Shown: positions 9,313 to 20,680 of the stretch, piece by piece | Layout: each line of letters starts with the position of its first letter | Position numbering within the stretch: position 1 is the stretch's first letter | NCBI RefSeq assembly: GCF_030689305.1 | Contig: NZ_JAUYVM010000011.1 | Location: forward strand, 124,001 to 188,000 | Reading direction: 5' to 3' | DNA length: 64,000 nucleotides | DNA from: Vibrio penaeicida | Lineage (GTDB): Bacteria; Pseudomonadota; Gammaproteobacteria; Enterobacterales; Vibrionaceae | Notes under the pieces: generated by a model | What the model was told of the DNA's origin: nothing | Seen by the model: only the letters and a program-made list of their open reading frames with translations | The model's database searches: none | Position numbers and translations under genes: made by a program

Positions 9313-10785
9313 GTGTCTGAGTTCCATTCTGAAATCAGCCAGTTGTCCCCAGCGAAACTTTGGCAGTTCTTCGATAAAATTTGTTCTATTCCTCACCCTT
9401 CAAAGCATGAGGAAGAGCTTGCTCAATACATTATAAATTGGGCCACAGAGCAAGGCTTGGATGTACGCCGCGATCCTACTGGCAACGTGTTTATCAAAAA
9501 GCCAGCCACACCAGGAATGGAAAATAAGAAAGGCGTAGTGCTTCAAGCGCACATCGATATGGTTCCTCAAAAAAATGAAGACACGGACCATGACTTCACA
9601 AAAGATCCTATCCAACCTTACATTGATGGTGAATGGGTTACTGCAAAGGGCACGACTCTAGGTTCAGACAACGGTATTGGTATGGCTTCTTGCTTAGCTG
9701 TACTAGCTTCTGACGACATTAAACATGGTCCCGTTCAAGTTTTACTGACGGTTGATGAAGAAGCAGGCATGACCGGCGCATTCGGTTTGGAAGCTGGATG
9801 GCTGGAAGGGGACATTCTTCTCAATACAGATTCTGAGCAGGAAGGTGAAGTATACATGGGTTGTGCTGGCGGTATTGATGGTGCAATGACATTTGATATC
9901 CAACGCGAAGAAGTACCAGAAGGTTACGTGACTCGCGTGCTCACTCTAAAAGGCTTAAAAGGTGGGCATTCCGGTTGTGATATTCACACAGGTCGTGGCA
10001 ACGCGAACAAATTATTTGCTCGCTTCCTTGCCGGCCATGCTCAAGAACTTGATCTTCGACTTATTGATTTCCGTGGTGGTAGCCTTCGTAACGCCATTCC
10101 AAGAGAAGCGTTTGCGACCGTTGCCGTCCCTGCTGAAAATCAAGAAAAACTAGCAGAACTTTTCAATACTTACACAAACCTGCTCTCTGCTGAATTAGGC
10201 AAAATTGAAACCAGTATCGTCTCTTTCAATGAAGAAGCAGAGAATACTGGAAAAGTATTTGCTCAGGCCGATCAATTCCGTTTTGTTTCCGCTTTAAACG
10301 CCGCGCCAAACGGTGTTATTCGTATGAGTGATGAAATCGAGGGTGTGGTAGAAACATCTTTGAATGTTGGTGTTATCACAACAGAAGATGACAAGGTCAC
10401 TGTACTGTGTTTGATTCGCTCTTTGATTGACTCGGGTCGAGAGCAAGTTGAAAGCACGCTTCGCTCTATTGCAGAGTTGGCTGGGGCAGAATTATCTTTC
10501 TCTGGCGCTTACCCTGGTTGGAAGCCAGACGCAGATTCAGAAATCATGGCGATCTTCCGTGAAATGTATGAAGGCATCTACGGGCATAAACCTAATATCA
10601 TGGTGATTCACGCTGGGTTAGAATGTGGGTTGTTCAAAGAACCTTACCCTGAAATGGATATGGTTTCTTTCGGGCCAACAATCAAATTCCCTCACTCTCC
10701 AGATGAGAAAGTGAAAATTGATACTGTCGCTTTGTACTGGGAGCAAATGGTTGCACTACTGGAAGCCATTCCAGAAAAAAAATAA
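9313..10785 (+). CDS. pepD: Aminoacyl-histidine dipeptidase (peptidase D)
   Basis: 490 residues starting at GTG, preceded by AAGGAG at 9301-9306 with six bases between. A peptidase M20/M28-type zinc enzyme: the metal ligands are in LQAHIDMV, GSDNGIGMA, DEEAGMTGAFGL and NTDSEQEGEV, with the late histidine in FPHSPDEKVKI. It cleaves dipeptides such as carnosine and Xaa-His in the cytoplasm. Monocistronic, with its own terminator. The full sequence closely fits vibrio PepD. Confidence 0.97.
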   Translation: MSEFHSEISQLSPAKLWQFFDKICSIPHPSKHEEELAQYIINWATEQGLDVRRDPTGNVFIKKPATPGMENKKGVVLQAHIDMVPQKNEDTDHDFTKDPIQPYIDGEWVTAKGTTLGSDNGIGMASCLAVLASDDIKHGPVQVLLTVDEEAGMTGAFGLEAGWLEGDILLNTDSEQEGEVYMGCAGGIDGAMTFDIQREEVPEGYVTRVLTLKGLKGGHSGCDIHTGRGNANKLFARFLAGHAQELDLRLIDFRGGSLRNAIPREAFATVAVPAENQEKLAELFNTYTNLLSAELGKIETSIVSFNEEAENTGKVFAQADQFRFVSALNAAPNGVIRMSDEIEGVVETSLNVGVITTEDDKVTVLCLIRSLIDSGREQVESTLRSIAELAGAELSFSGAYPGWKPDADSEIMAIFREMYEGIYGHKPNIMVIHAGLECGLFKEPYPEMDMVSFGPTIKFPHSPDEKVKIDTVALYWEQMVALLEAIPEKK

Positions 10786-10800
10786 CCTCTAGAAAAAGTA

Positions 10801-10828
10801 AAGGCTGGCGATGTGCCAGCCTTTTTTA
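10801..10828 (+). terminator. pepD terminator
   Basis: Stem AAGGCTGGC (10801-10809), loop GATGT, GCCAGCCTT (10815-10823), then a T-run. It lies 15 bases after the pepD stop. Confidence 0.9.
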
Positions 10829-10847
10829 TTCATAATCGAAAAGTAAA

Positions 10848-11165
10848 TTACTCTTCGTCAGCGATACTTTTCTTTTCTTCCGCTGCTTTTTTCGCTTTTT
10901 CTGCGGCCACTTTTTCAGCCAAAGCCAATGCAGCAGCTTCGCGCTCGCTTCGCTTTTCAGCTTTACGATCATTGCGCTTAGCTTGATTTTCTACAAACTC
11001 AGCCAGCGTTTTTTCTGCCCACTCGTTTGCTAAAACTTCAGACTCAAAACCAGTTTCGCGTTTCGACACAACAGTACGACGCGATGTAACTTGGCGAGTG
11101 ATTTCTGCTGTCCAGCCATTGCGCTTCTCAGTCACACGGATAGCAAATTTTCTGTTTTTCGACAT
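10848..11165 (-). CDS. DUF3622-like small charged protein
   Basis: 105 residues from the ATG at 11165 (MSKNRKFAIRVTEKRNG), with AGGA eight bases upstream. A small N-terminal beta-rich part (about 1-55, with GWTAEITRQVTSRRTVVSKRETGF) precedes a long Ala/Lys/Glu-rich tail that is probably a charged helix or coiled coil. It resembles a small family known from vibrios and shewanellas (DUF3622, from memory). Function unknown. It lies convergent to pepD and downstream of purL behind a terminator. Confidence 0.75.
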   Translation of the reverse strand: MSKNRKFAIRVTEKRNGWTAEITRQVTSRRTVVSKRETGFESEVLANEWAEKTLAEFVENQAKRNDRKAEKRSEREAAALALAEKVAAEKAKKAAEEKKSIADEE

Positions 11166-11274
11166 TTCTATATTCCTAAGGGATTTGTAAAGGGATATAG
11201 CCATCCCTTGGCAAGCGCGGTATTAGAGCACAAAGTCACACAAATTGCTCTAGTTTTTCAGCATCAACACTTCG

Positions 11275-11308
11275 AAAAAAACCGCCAGAGCTTTCACTCT
11301 GGCGGTTT
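11275..11308 (-). terminator. purL terminator
   Basis: Twelve-base stem AAACCGCCAGAG (11279-11290), loop CTTTCA, CTCTGGCGGTTT (11297-11308); the As at 11275-11281 give a T-run on the minus strand. It is 36 bases past the purL stop. Confidence 0.9.
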
Positions 11309-11344
11309 CGGTAAACTGAGAATCAGTTGCTAGCGAAAACTCAA

Positions 11345-14300
11345 TTAACCGACATTCTTACGTGCATTTTGGAACATACGCATCCAAGCACCATTCTCAC
11401 CCCAACCCTCTGGAGACCAAGAGTTTGCTACCGTGCGGAATACACGCTCTGGGTGAGGCATCATGATCGTTACACGACCATCCGATGTTGTTAGACCCGT
11501 AATCGCGTTTGGCGAACCATTCGGGTTGTTCGGGTATTGCTGCGTTTGGTTTCCGTTGTTATCAACGTAACGCAACGCGACCGTACCTGAATTTTCAATG
11601 GCATTTAGGTGTTCACCGCCGCGAACTTCAACACGACCTTCGCCATGAGAAACCGCGATTGGCATACGCGAGCCTTCCATACCATCGAAGAACACAGAAT
11701 CGGATTTCTGTACTTCAACCAGGCTAAAGCGCGCTTCAAAACGCTCAGATTCGTTACGAACAAAGCGAGGCCATAAGTCTGCACCTGGAATCAGTTCTTT
11801 CAAGTTTGAAAGCATCTGACAACCGTTACACACACCTAAAGAGAACGTATCTTCGCGCTTAAAGAAACCTTCGAATTGGCTGCGAGCCTCTTCATTGAAC
11901 AAGATGGACTTAGCCCAGCCTTCACCTGCACCCAATACGTCACCGTATGAGAAACCGCCACAAGCGACTAAGCCGTTGTACTCTTCCAGTACGGCTTGCC
12001 CTGTTAAGATATCACTCATGTGGATATCGGTCGCTTCAAAGCCAGCACGATCGAACGCGGCAGCCATTTCAACGTGAGAGTTCACGCCCTGCTCACGTAG
12101 AATTGCCATTTTAGGTTTAGCGCCTGTGTTTATCATAGAAGAGCGAGCAATGTATGGCGCCGCAATGTCTTCGTTCACATCGTAGCTTAATTTGACGTTC
12201 AGACCTGGGTCTGAATTGTCTTTCTTCGCTTCAAATTCTTGGTCAGCACACGCTGGGTTATCACGTAAACCTTGCATCTTGTGCGTTGTCTCTGCCCAGA
12301 TGGTACGTAGTTCTGTACGTGAACGCTCAAGCACAATCGCATCGCCAGAAGTGATAACGAAGTTGTCTGAATCTTCAACGCTACCGATAACGTGGGAACA
12401 TGTTTCCAAGCCATTTGCAGCCAGAGTAGAAAGTACCGCATCCAAATCGTCGTTCTTAACCTGAACCACAGCACCCAACTCTTCGTTGAATAACGTCGCC
12501 AGCGCATCTTCACCCAGCTCTGCGATATTCGAGCGAACACCACAGTGACCTGCGAATGCCATTTCCGCTAGGGTTACAAACAAACCACCATCGCCTTTAT
12601 CGTGGTAAGCCAGCAGTTTGTCTTCACGAACCAATGTTTGCATGGCATCGAAGAAGCCTTTTAGCTGCTCTGCGTTATCTACGTCAGCTGGCTTGTCGCC
12701 TAGCTGCTTGTATACCTGCGCTAGCGCCGTCGCACCTAAACGGTTCTTGCCGTTACCTAGGTCTATCAATACCAGTGAGGATTCGCCTTTGTCTGTTAAT
12801 AGCTGAGGGGTTACGGTTTTGCGAACGTCTTCCACTCGACCAAATGCCGTGATAACCAAAGACAATGGAGAAGTGACTTCTTTGTCTTCACCATTTTCGT
12901 TCCACTTGGTTTTCATAGACATGGAGTCTTTACCAACAGGAATGGTTAGACCCAGTGCCGGACAAAGTTCCTCGCCCACCGCCTTAACGGCTTCGTACAA
13001 ACCTGCATCTTCACCTGGGTGACCCGCTGGAGACATCCAGTTTGCCGATAGCTTAATGTGTTTAATGTCGCCGATATCTGTCGCAGCGATGTTCGTCAAA
13101 GACTCACCTACTGCCAAGCGAGCCGATGCACCGAAGTCTAGCAATGCAACTGGTGTACGCTCACCCATCGACATCGCTTCACCGTGGTAAGAATCATAGC
13201 TCGCTGCCGTAACAGCGCAGTTTGCCACAGGAACCTGCCAAGGTCCTACCATTTGGTCACGAGCAACCAAACCGGTTACTGAGCGGTCACCAATGGTAAT
13301 AAGGAATGTTTTCTCTGCAACGGTTGGTAAACGAAGAACGCGATCCGCCGCTTCATTTAGCTCGATACCGTCACGGCTAATAGCGGAGCTTTCCACTTTC
13401 AGCGTTTTTGCATCACGGTGCATCTTCGGTGTTTTGCCAAGCAGAATATCCATTGGCATATCGATTGGCGTGTTATCGAAGTGCGAATCTTCAAGTGTTA
13501 AGTGGCGTTCTTCTGTTGCCACGCCCACGACAGCGTATGGCGCACGCTCACGCTTACAAATTGCTTCGAATGTTGCCATGTTTTCTGGCGCAACCGCCAT
13601 AACATAACGCTCTTGAGATTCGTTACACCAGATCTCAAGTGGGCTCATGCTCAACTCATCATTTGGTACGTCACGTAACTGGAATTTACCGCCACGCTCA
13701 CCATCATCACAAAGTTCAGGAAGCGCATTTGAAATGCCACCCGCACCAACATCGTGGATGAATGCGATTGGGTTGTCGTCACCCAACTGCCAGCAACGGT
13801 CGATCACTTCCTGACAACGACGTTCCATTTCAGGGTTTTCACGCTGAACAGAAGCAAAGTCAAGGTCTTCAGCCGATTGACCAGAAGCCATTGAAGAGGC
13901 TGCTCCACCACCAAGACCGATGTTCATAGCCGGACCGCCAAGTACAATCAGGCTAGCACCAACAGGAATTTCTTTTTTCTGAACATGCTCGTCACGAATG
14001 TTACCCATACCACCAGCAATCATGATTGGCTTATGGTAACCACGAACCTCTTCACCCGCGTGAGAGGTCACTTTTTCTTCGTAAGTACGGAAGTAACCCA
14101 GTAGGTTTGGACGACCAAATTCGTTGTTAAACGCCGCGCCACCAAGTGGACCTTCTAGCATAATGTCTAGTGCGTTAACGATGCGACCTGGTTTACCAAA
14201 ATCAGTTTCCCAAGGTTGCTCGTAACCAGGGATGCGAAGGTTAGATGTTGTAAAACCAACCAAACCCGCTTTTGGCTTGCCACCGATACCGGTTGCGCCT

Positions 14301-15256
14301 TCGTCACGGATTTCACCACCAGAACCGGTAGAAGCACCAGGCCAAGGTGAAATTGCCGTTGGGTGGTTATGCGTTTCAACCTTCATCAAGATGTGCGCAT
14401 CTTCGTGGTGGTAGTTGTACTGGCGAGACTCTGGATCTGGGAAGAAACGACCCACTTTAGAACCCGTCATTACTGCTGCGTTATCTTTGTATGCAGACAA
14501 AACGTGGTCAGGCGTCGTTTCAAATGTATTTTTGATCATTTTGAACAGAGACTTATCTTGGTCAACGCCATCGATAGTCCAGTCTGCATTAAAAATCTTG
14601 TGACGACAGTGTTCAGAGTTCGCTTGAGCAAACATCATCAGTTCGATGTCATTCGGGTTACGGCCAAGCTCGGTGAAGTTTTCTACTAAGTAGTCAATTT
14701 CGTCTTCAGCAAGAGCAAGACCCAGTGAAACGTTTGCTTCTTCAAGCGCAGCGCGACCGCCCGCTAAGATATCAACGTCTGCTACTGGTGCCGGCTCTGC
14801 CACTGTAAACAATGCAGATGCAGCATCCAGATCCGTGAACACTGATTCCATCATACGATCGTGGATCAGTGCTTTAACGGCTTGAGTTTGCTCTTCAGAT
14901 AGAGTTTCTGATGATTCAATGTAGTAAGCCGTACCGCGCTCCAGACGTTTTACTTTGTCTAGACCACAGTTAACAGCGATGTCAGTGGATTTAGAAGACC
15001 ACGGAGAAATAGTACCCGGACGTGGAGTCGCGAGAAGTAGAAGACCTTCAGGCTCGTGCTCTTCGATCGTTGGACCGTAAGTCAGCAGTTTTTCTAGTTT
15101 GCCCAATTCAGACGCATCTAGATCTGCTGTTAGGTCAGCAAAGTGCATAAACTCAGCGTAAATACCTGTTACTGGCAGGCTTTGCTCACGACAAAGTTCA
15201 AGTAATTTGTTAACACGAAACTCAGAAAGAGCTGGGGAGCCACGCAAAATTCTCAT
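11345..15256 (-). CDS. purL: Phosphoribosylformylglycinamidine synthase
   Basis: 1303 residues, full length for the single-chain PurL. The order is an N-terminal PurS-like domain, two ATP-dependent synthase halves ([46 protein letters not shown]) and a C-terminal glutamine amidotransferase (about 1040-1303) with the catalytic cysteine in GVCNGCQML and the His/Glu pair in [10 protein letters not shown]. It converts FGAR and glutamine to FGAM, the fourth step of purine synthesis. A PurR-like box and promoter precede it. Confidence 0.98.
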   Translation of the reverse strand: MRILRGSPALSEFRVNKLLELCREQSLPVTGIYAEFMHFADLTADLDASELGKLEKLLTYGPTIEEHEPEGLLLLATPRPGTISPWSSKSTDIAVNCGLDKVKRLERGTAYYIESSETLSEEQTQAVKALIHDRMMESVFTDLDAASALFTVAEPAPVADVDILAGGRAALEEANVSLGLALAEDEIDYLVENFTELGRNPNDIELMMFAQANSEHCRHKIFNADWTIDGVDQDKSLFKMIKNTFETTPDHVLSAYKDNAAVMTGSKVGRFFPDPESRQYNYHHEDAHILMKVETHNHPTAISPWPGASTGSGGEIRDEGATGIGGKPKAGLVGFTTSNLRIPGYEQPWETDFGKPGRIVNALDIMLEGPLGGAAFNNEFGRPNLLGYFRTYEEKVTSHAGEEVRGYHKPIMIAGGMGNIRDEHVQKKEIPVGASLIVLGGPAMNIGLGGGAASSMASGQSAEDLDFASVQRENPEMERRCQEVIDRCWQLGDDNPIAFIHDVGAGGISNALPELCDDGERGGKFQLRDVPNDELSMSPLEIWCNESQERYVMAVAPENMATFEAICKRERAPYAVVGVATEERHLTLEDSHFDNTPIDMPMDILLGKTPKMHRDAKTLKVESSAISRDGIELNEAADRVLRLPTVAEKTFLITIGDRSVTGLVARDQMVGPWQVPVANCAVTAASYDSYHGEAMSMGERTPVALLDFGASARLAVGESLTNIAATDIGDIKHIKLSANWMSPAGHPGEDAGLYEAVKAVGEELCPALGLTIPVGKDSMSMKTKWNENGEDKEVTSPLSLVITAFGRVEDVRKTVTPQLLTDKGESSLVLIDLGNGKNRLGATALAQVYKQLGDKPADVDNAEQLKGFFDAMQTLVREDKLLAYHDKGDGGLFVTLAEMAFAGHCGVRSNIAELGEDALATLFNEELGAVVQVKNDDLDAVLSTLAANGLETCSHVIGSVEDSDNFVITSGDAIVLERSRTELRTIWAETTHKMQGLRDNPACADQEFEAKKDNSDPGLNVKLSYDVNEDIAAPYIARSSMINTGAKPKMAILREQGVNSHVEMAAAFDRAGFEATDIHMSDILTGQAVLEEYNGLVACGGFSYGDVLGAGEGWAKSILFNEEARSQFEGFFKREDTFSLGVCNGCQMLSNLKELIPGADLWPRFVRNESERFEARFSLVEVQKSDSVFFDGMEGSRMPIAVSHGEGRVEVRGGEHLNAIENSGTVALRYVDNNGNQTQQYPNNPNGSPNAITGLTTSDGRVTIMMPHPERVFRTVANSWSPEGWGENGAWMRMFQNARKNVG

Positions 15257-15362
15257 GTGCTTAGGTCTCTTATGCAGTTAGTTAAGATGATATTGCAATA
15301 AATTCAAAGGGTTACTATCCACCCTGAAACCTATACCAATTTCACCTCGCATTTGCGGGCGT

Positions 15363-15413
15363 ATTATAGAGGAAAAAATCTGTGACGTAACCACAAATAG
15401 CAACCGTTTGCGC
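15363..15413 (-). promoter_or_regulatory. purL promoter with PurR-like box
   Basis: On the minus strand TATAAT (15363-15368) and TTACGT (15385-15390) are 16 bases apart. Directly upstream, 15398-15413 matches the PurR palindrome at 12 of 16 positions; the plus strand contains GCAACCGTTTGCG. The permease-gpt unit has a similar box, consistent with a shared purine regulon. Motif-based inference. Confidence 0.6.
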
Positions 15414-15619
15414 CTTTTTTTAACACTTCAATTAATTGCGCCGCTATCAAAGGAAGCTACGTGCTAGAAACAGAGTGTCTTGAGACCAATTAAAGACAAG
15501 ACCTGTTGCATTTCTCCGTCTGCCATCTCGCGCTTTTTTATTCTTTTTTTTATTGCTGCTTTGCCCTAGTGACCTGCTTTGATATAAAGAGAGCTGAATT
15601 TCAGTGTGAGTAAACTGTT

Positions 15620-17173
15620 TTGAGCATTATTTCCCCACTAGTCTGGCTAAGAAGGTTCGCTTTTATCTCTATGATAAGCGTTGTGTTATCTGGCTGTCAG
15701 ATAGAATCCAACCCAAAAAGTGAACTCGAAAAGATTAAGGAAAGAGGCACGCTAAGAGTCGGAACACTGAATAATCAGCTTTCTTACTATATTGGACCTG
15801 ATGGTCCTACTGGCTTAGATTTTGAGCTCGCCAAGCGATTTGCTGACGAGCTTGGAGTCAATTTGGAAATGAAACCAGCCTACCGCTTATCGGAATTGTT
15901 CCCAGCGCTCGATCGTGGCGAAATTGATATGATTGCGGCTGGATTAAGTCAGACCCCCGATCGCCTTAAGCATTTTCGCGCCGGACCAGCTTACTATTAT
16001 GTATCTCAACAGGTGGTGTATAAAAAAGGCTCATGGCGACCACGAAACGTCGATCAGCTGGTTAAAAAGCAAATCCCTATCATCGTTGTAAAAGATTCAC
16101 ACTTTGAACGCACATTAAAAACGCTCCAACAAGAAAAACCGGGGCTCGTTTATCGCGATGAAGAAGACGCTGACGTCAACGATCTACTGCAGAAAGTATC
16201 AAAGGGAGAATTGGCGCTCACCATGGCCGATTCGGTTGAACTTTCTTTATCTCAGCGTTTGTACCCTTCACTGGCTTTAGCATTTGAGCTAACAGAAGAT
16301 CAGCCCATCTCTTGGTATATGCGTCGCAGCGACGATGAAAGCCTCTACGCACTGCTCATCGAATTCTTCGGGCTTCTTAAACAATCTGGCGATTTGGCTC
16401 GATTGGAAGAAAAATACTTCGGTCACGTTGAAAGCTTCGATTACGTGGATACGAGAGCATTCATTCGCGCATTAGACAGCAAACTGCCTAAATGGGAGGC
16501 GCTATTCAAGAAGCACTCTAACGAATTCGACTGGCGCTTAATTGCAGCGCTGGGCTATCAAGAATCACATTGGAATCCACTCGCTAAATCACCTACCGGG
16601 GTAAGAGGAATGATGATGCTTACCTTGCCAACGGCAAAAAGCGTTGGCGTGAAGAATCGTCTCGATCCTGAACAATCCGTGCGAGGTGGCGTGGAATACC
16701 TAAGACGCATCGTCGATCGCGTGCCCGACTCAATTTCTGAACACGAGAAGATTTGGTTTGCCCTCGCTTCGTATAATGTGGGTTACGGTCACATGATGGA
16801 TGCGAGAAGACTCACAAAACGCCAAGGCGGCGATCCAGATTCTTGGGCAGATGTAAAAGACAGATTGCCACTACTGCGGAAAAAAGAGTTTTATAGCAAA
16901 ACTCGCTATGGCTACGCACGCGGAGATGAAGCGAGAAACTACGTAGAGAACATTCGCCGTTACTACCAATCGATCATTGGGCATATCGATAAGCAGCGTA
17001 TCGCAAACGAAGAGATCAACATTGACGATCTTCAAGTCATTGATGTTCCACTGTCTGCCGCTCTGCCTACGACTTCGGGAGCTGAGGCAACATCAAGTAA
17101 GGATACAAAGCAACAAGATAAACCGGCTGAAGGTGAAAAACAGAGCGAAAAGCCTAAAGAAGACAAGAAGTAA
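15620..17173 (+). CDS. mltF: Membrane-bound lytic murein transglycosylase F
   Basis: 517 residues from a TTG start; a later ATG (codon 18) would remove most of the signal peptide. The N terminus is a lipoprotein signal ending LSGC. Residues about 40-265 form a periplasmic-binding-protein-like domain (GTLRVGTLNNQLSYY), followed by an SLT lytic transglycosylase domain with the catalytic glutamate in GYQESHWNP. The C-terminal tail is Lys/Glu/Ser-rich and low complexity. It cleaves murein with formation of 1,6-anhydro-muropeptides at the outer membrane. The purL-mltF divergence and tadA neighbour match E. coli and vibrios. Confidence 0.95.
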   Translation: MSIISPLVWLRRFAFISMISVVLSGCQIESNPKSELEKIKERGTLRVGTLNNQLSYYIGPDGPTGLDFELAKRFADELGVNLEMKPAYRLSELFPALDRGEIDMIAAGLSQTPDRLKHFRAGPAYYYVSQQVVYKKGSWRPRNVDQLVKKQIPIIVVKDSHFERTLKTLQQEKPGLVYRDEEDADVNDLLQKVSKGELALTMADSVELSLSQRLYPSLALAFELTEDQPISWYMRRSDDESLYALLIEFFGLLKQSGDLARLEEKYFGHVESFDYVDTRAFIRALDSKLPKWEALFKKHSNEFDWRLIAALGYQESHWNPLAKSPTGVRGMMMLTLPTAKSVGVKNRLDPEQSVRGGVEYLRRIVDRVPDSISEHEKIWFALASYNVGYGHMMDARRLTKRQGGDPDSWADVKDRLPLLRKKEFYSKTRYGYARGDEARNYVENIRRYYQSIIGHIDKQRIANEEINIDDLQVIDVPLSAALPTTSGAEATSSKDTKQQDKPAEGEKQSEKPKEDKK

Positions 17174-17206
17174 TATCTTTAAAGCAATTCGATTTATTGG
17201 ATACCC

Positions 17207-17243
17207 AGTGGGGGCTCAATTAACTATTGAGCCCCCACTCTAT
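17207..17243 (+). terminator. mltF terminator
   Basis: Fourteen-base perfect stem AGTGGGGGCTCAAT (17207-17220), loop TAACT, ATTGAGCCCCCACT (17226-17239), followed by CTATTTC. It lies 33 bases past the mltF stop. Confidence 0.85.
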
Positions 17244-17683
17244 TTCAAACGTACTCACTCAATTCAAAAGTTCTCTAAGATGAAAATGCATTCTTAGGGG
17301 CAATGTGTCTTTTCTAAACGATTAGAGCCCGTTACCCTTTTCTATGGAGTTATTTTGGTTAAGTGTCACAGTACTTGAAAAACCTATCAATCGCCCTTAC
17401 ATTAAACAGTGATGACAATCTTTGCTGTCACGTCATCAACTCGTAACAATCGAAGCTTATAACTTGTTTCTACTGTACAAAGAAACCCTAGTTTTGCTGT
17501 ACAAATGAAACCTTAGTTTCGCTGTAAAAGAAAACTCGCTGTTCACCAAAGATGTCGCTTTTAACAAAGATAATAGAAGCATGACTAGTCAAAAGAAAAG
17601 CTAGTACCGGTGAAGGGAGTGTTGGGCGGTGCCAGAAAAAAATAACAGCACCGTTATTGTTAGCTTGGTAGAGGAGAGAAGAT
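17244..17683. other. Intergenic stretch with short tandem repeat
   Basis: No supported gene; a 101-codon minus-strand frame at 17488-17793 runs antisense through the repeat and the small basic ORF and is rejected. The stretch presumably contains the promoter of the small ORF at 17684. Confidence 0.45.
17473..17537. repeat. Degenerate 24-25-bp tandem repeat
   Basis: Two units, CTGTACAAAGAAACCC... (17473-17496) and CTGTACAAATGAAACC... (17497-17521), each ending in TAGTTT plus TG or CG, followed by a partial third beginning CTGTAAAAG at 17522. The period is 24-25 bases. Role unknown. Confidence 0.6.
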
Positions 17684-17821
17684 ATGTTCTCCAAAAGAAA
17701 GTCGTCTAAGCGACTGCTACAAAAGGCTGTTTCGTCCAATCGTCGTAAGCGTATGCTTGCCAATAACAAGAAAAAAGTTATTTGGCGTAGCAAAGCTTTT
17801 GCTCTTTGCTTAGAGCCTTGA
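17684..17821 (+). CDS. 45-residue basic small protein, unknown
   Basis: ATG at 17684, stop TGA at 17819-17821. GAGGAG at 17671-17676 lies seven bases before the ATG. The peptide begins MFSKRKSSKRLLQKAVSS and is rich in Lys and Arg throughout, with a short hydrophobic C-terminal stretch ending ALCLEP. The composition suggests a nucleic-acid- or ribosome-binding peptide, but I recognise no family. It is convergent with tadA; a hairpin at 17848-17873 separates them and overlaps the tadA stop. Confidence 0.6.
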   Translation: MFSKRKSSKRLLQKAVSSNRRKRMLANNKKKVIWRSKAFALCLEP

Positions 17822-17855
17822 TACGGAAGATACAGTTGTTTCTAAACGGCAAACA

Positions 17856-18365
17856 TCAATCCTGATGTTTGCCATCAGACTTCCCTTCTTTTAACGCTTT
17901 TTTTTCTTTCCGTCGACGTTTAAAAAAGCTTTGTAATTGCTCCCTACACTCTTGCTCAAGTAACCCTGATTCTATTGTCGCGTAGTGATACGACGCTTGG
18001 CTTTCAAACAGGTTCAATACTGTGCCTGCCGCCCCCGCTTTTAAATCTGGCGCACCATAAACCACTCTCTTTACTCGGCTATGAAGCAGCGCACCTGCAC
18101 ACATGGGGCATGGCTCTAACGTGACGTACAAGGTGGTATCAAGCAACCGGTAGTTTTCCAGCTCACTGCCCGCTTTGCGCAGCGCTTGTACTTCAGCGTG
18201 TGCCGTTGCGTCATGTTGCCCTATTGAACGGTTCCAGCCTTCTGCAATCACATTACCATCTTTTACTAATACTGCACCGACGGGCACTTCACCTTCCAAT
18301 TCGGCTTGGTGAGCAAGCTCGATAGCTCGTCGCATGAAATGTTCATCTTGTTCACTAAATGACAC
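17856..18365 (-). CDS. tadA: tRNA-specific adenosine deaminase
   Basis: 169 residues. The deaminase zinc motif is HAE at 56-58 with the proton-shuttling glutamate 58, and PCPMC with cysteines 86 and 89. It converts the wobble adenosine 34 of tRNA-Arg(ACG) to inosine and is essential in most bacteria. The C terminus has an extra Lys-rich tail. Close to mltF, as in related genomes. Confidence 0.96.
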   Translation of the reverse strand: MSFSEQDEHFMRRAIELAHQAELEGEVPVGAVLVKDGNVIAEGWNRSIGQHDATAHAEVQALRKAGSELENYRLLDTTLYVTLEPCPMCAGALLHSRVKRVVYGAPDLKAGAAGTVLNLFESQASYHYATIESGLLEQECREQLQSFFKRRRKEKKALKEGKSDGKHQD

Positions 18366-18454
18366 GTTTTCTCTCTAGGCTCGTTTAAATTGCAATGATT
18401 CTTCAAATGGAATGCGCGGATTATATACTCAAGCTTGGATGTTCGCATGCGAGT

Positions 18455-19330
18455 TTAATAAATAGACATACGGTCAGCCAGAAAATCAATCAGCAAACGA
18501 ACCTTAGAGGATAAATACCGATTGTTAGGATACAGCGCCCAGATCCCTTCTTTGGTATCACGAAAATCGGTAAGCAATTCTACCAATTCTCCGGTTGCCA
18601 TATAGGGGTGAACGTAATAATCGGGCAATTGAACGATGCCAATACCTTTGAGCGCGGAATCAATCAACACACGCCCGCTGTCGCATTTCATCCGTCCTTC
18701 AACGGAAAGCTGCCTCTTATGACCATTTTCAATAAATCGCCAGTAGGGATGGTTTCCTATTAAGCATTGGTGCTGGGAGAGCTCCAATAAAGATCGAGGT
18801 TCGCCAAATTGTTCTAAGTAGGCTGGGCTCGCACACACATGCATTTGACGAGCACCTAACCGCTTGGCGATGTATGTGGAATCGCCTAAGTGCCCGAGGC
18901 GAATAGCCAAATCAAAACCATGCTCTAGCATGTCCAACTTCTGGTTAGAAAGGTGGAAGTCTAATTCGACTTCAGGGTACTCGACTAAAAATTCATTCAG
19001 CAAAGGGGCAAGCATTTGTTCCCCGTATGTTACCGGTGCCGTTAGCTTGATCTTTCCTTTAAGGGTCGTTTGAAGCTCTGTTACCGCCTCTTCCGCAAAC
19101 TCAAGGCCATCCACTAAGTGCCGGCAATGCTGATAATACACTTTGCCAGCATCGGTCAACGTCACCCTACGTGTGGTTCTTAGGAACAGTTTTACCGACA
19201 AACGTTGTTCTAAACGTGCAATTTTGCGGCTCACTTGTGCGACTGAGGTTGATAATTTTTGAGCTGAAAGTGTAAAACTCTCTTGTTCCGCCACAGCGAC
19301 AAACTCTGTGACCCCTTCCCATTGGTCCAT
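18455..19330 (-). CDS. LysR-family transcriptional regulator
   Basis: 291 residues. An N-terminal winged helix-turn-helix (about 5-60, with SFTLSAQKLSTSVAQVSRKIARLEQRL) is followed by a LysR substrate-binding domain (about 88-291). It is divergent from the glutathione-dependent formaldehyde dehydrogenase pair, separated by 200 bases that contain a T-N11-A palindrome, the usual arrangement for a LysR activator of the divergent operon. The inducer is unknown; formaldehyde or S-hydroxymethylglutathione would be a reasonable guess. Confidence 0.9.
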   Translation of the reverse strand: MDQWEGVTEFVAVAEQESFTLSAQKLSTSVAQVSRKIARLEQRLSVKLFLRTTRRVTLTDAGKVYYQHCRHLVDGLEFAEEAVTELQTTLKGKIKLTAPVTYGEQMLAPLLNEFLVEYPEVELDFHLSNQKLDMLEHGFDLAIRLGHLGDSTYIAKRLGARQMHVCASPAYLEQFGEPRSLLELSQHQCLIGNHPYWRFIENGHKRQLSVEGRMKCDSGRVLIDSALKGIGIVQLPDYYVHPYMATGELVELLTDFRDTKEGIWALYPNNRYLSSKVRLLIDFLADRMSIY

Positions 19331-19357
19331 TTTTAGTGCCTCAACACAAATTTTATT

Positions 19358-19373
19358 ATTACAAATATGTAAT
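19358..19373. promoter_or_regulatory. Palindrome in LysR/frmA intergenic region
   Basis: ATTACAAATATGTAAT is a perfect ATTACA / TGTAAT inverted repeat that contains the T-N11-A motif of LysR sites. It lies 27 bases upstream of the LysR start and 157 bases upstream of frmA, so it could serve autoregulation. Inference only. Confidence 0.45.
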
Positions 19374-19512
19374 AGTAAATTTCATTTTACCCAGATTATC
19401 AATTCAAATAAATTAATTAAAATGTCTCCCATACCTCGCCAACTCACTCTATACGTTAGGATGTTCTCTTAGTTGGGATATTCTCGAGTCAACCTATTGG
19501 CGACCATCGTGA

Positions 19513-20661
<1,149 letters not shown>

Positions 20662-20680
20662 GGTCTGTCGACCTTCAACT

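Noticed and set aside
12192-12852. Several open frames antisense to purL
   Set aside because: Shadows of the purL coding frame; no independent support.
17488-17793. 101-codon minus-strand frame
   Set aside because: Runs antisense through the tandem repeat and the better-supported basic ORF at 17684-17821; no ribosome site.
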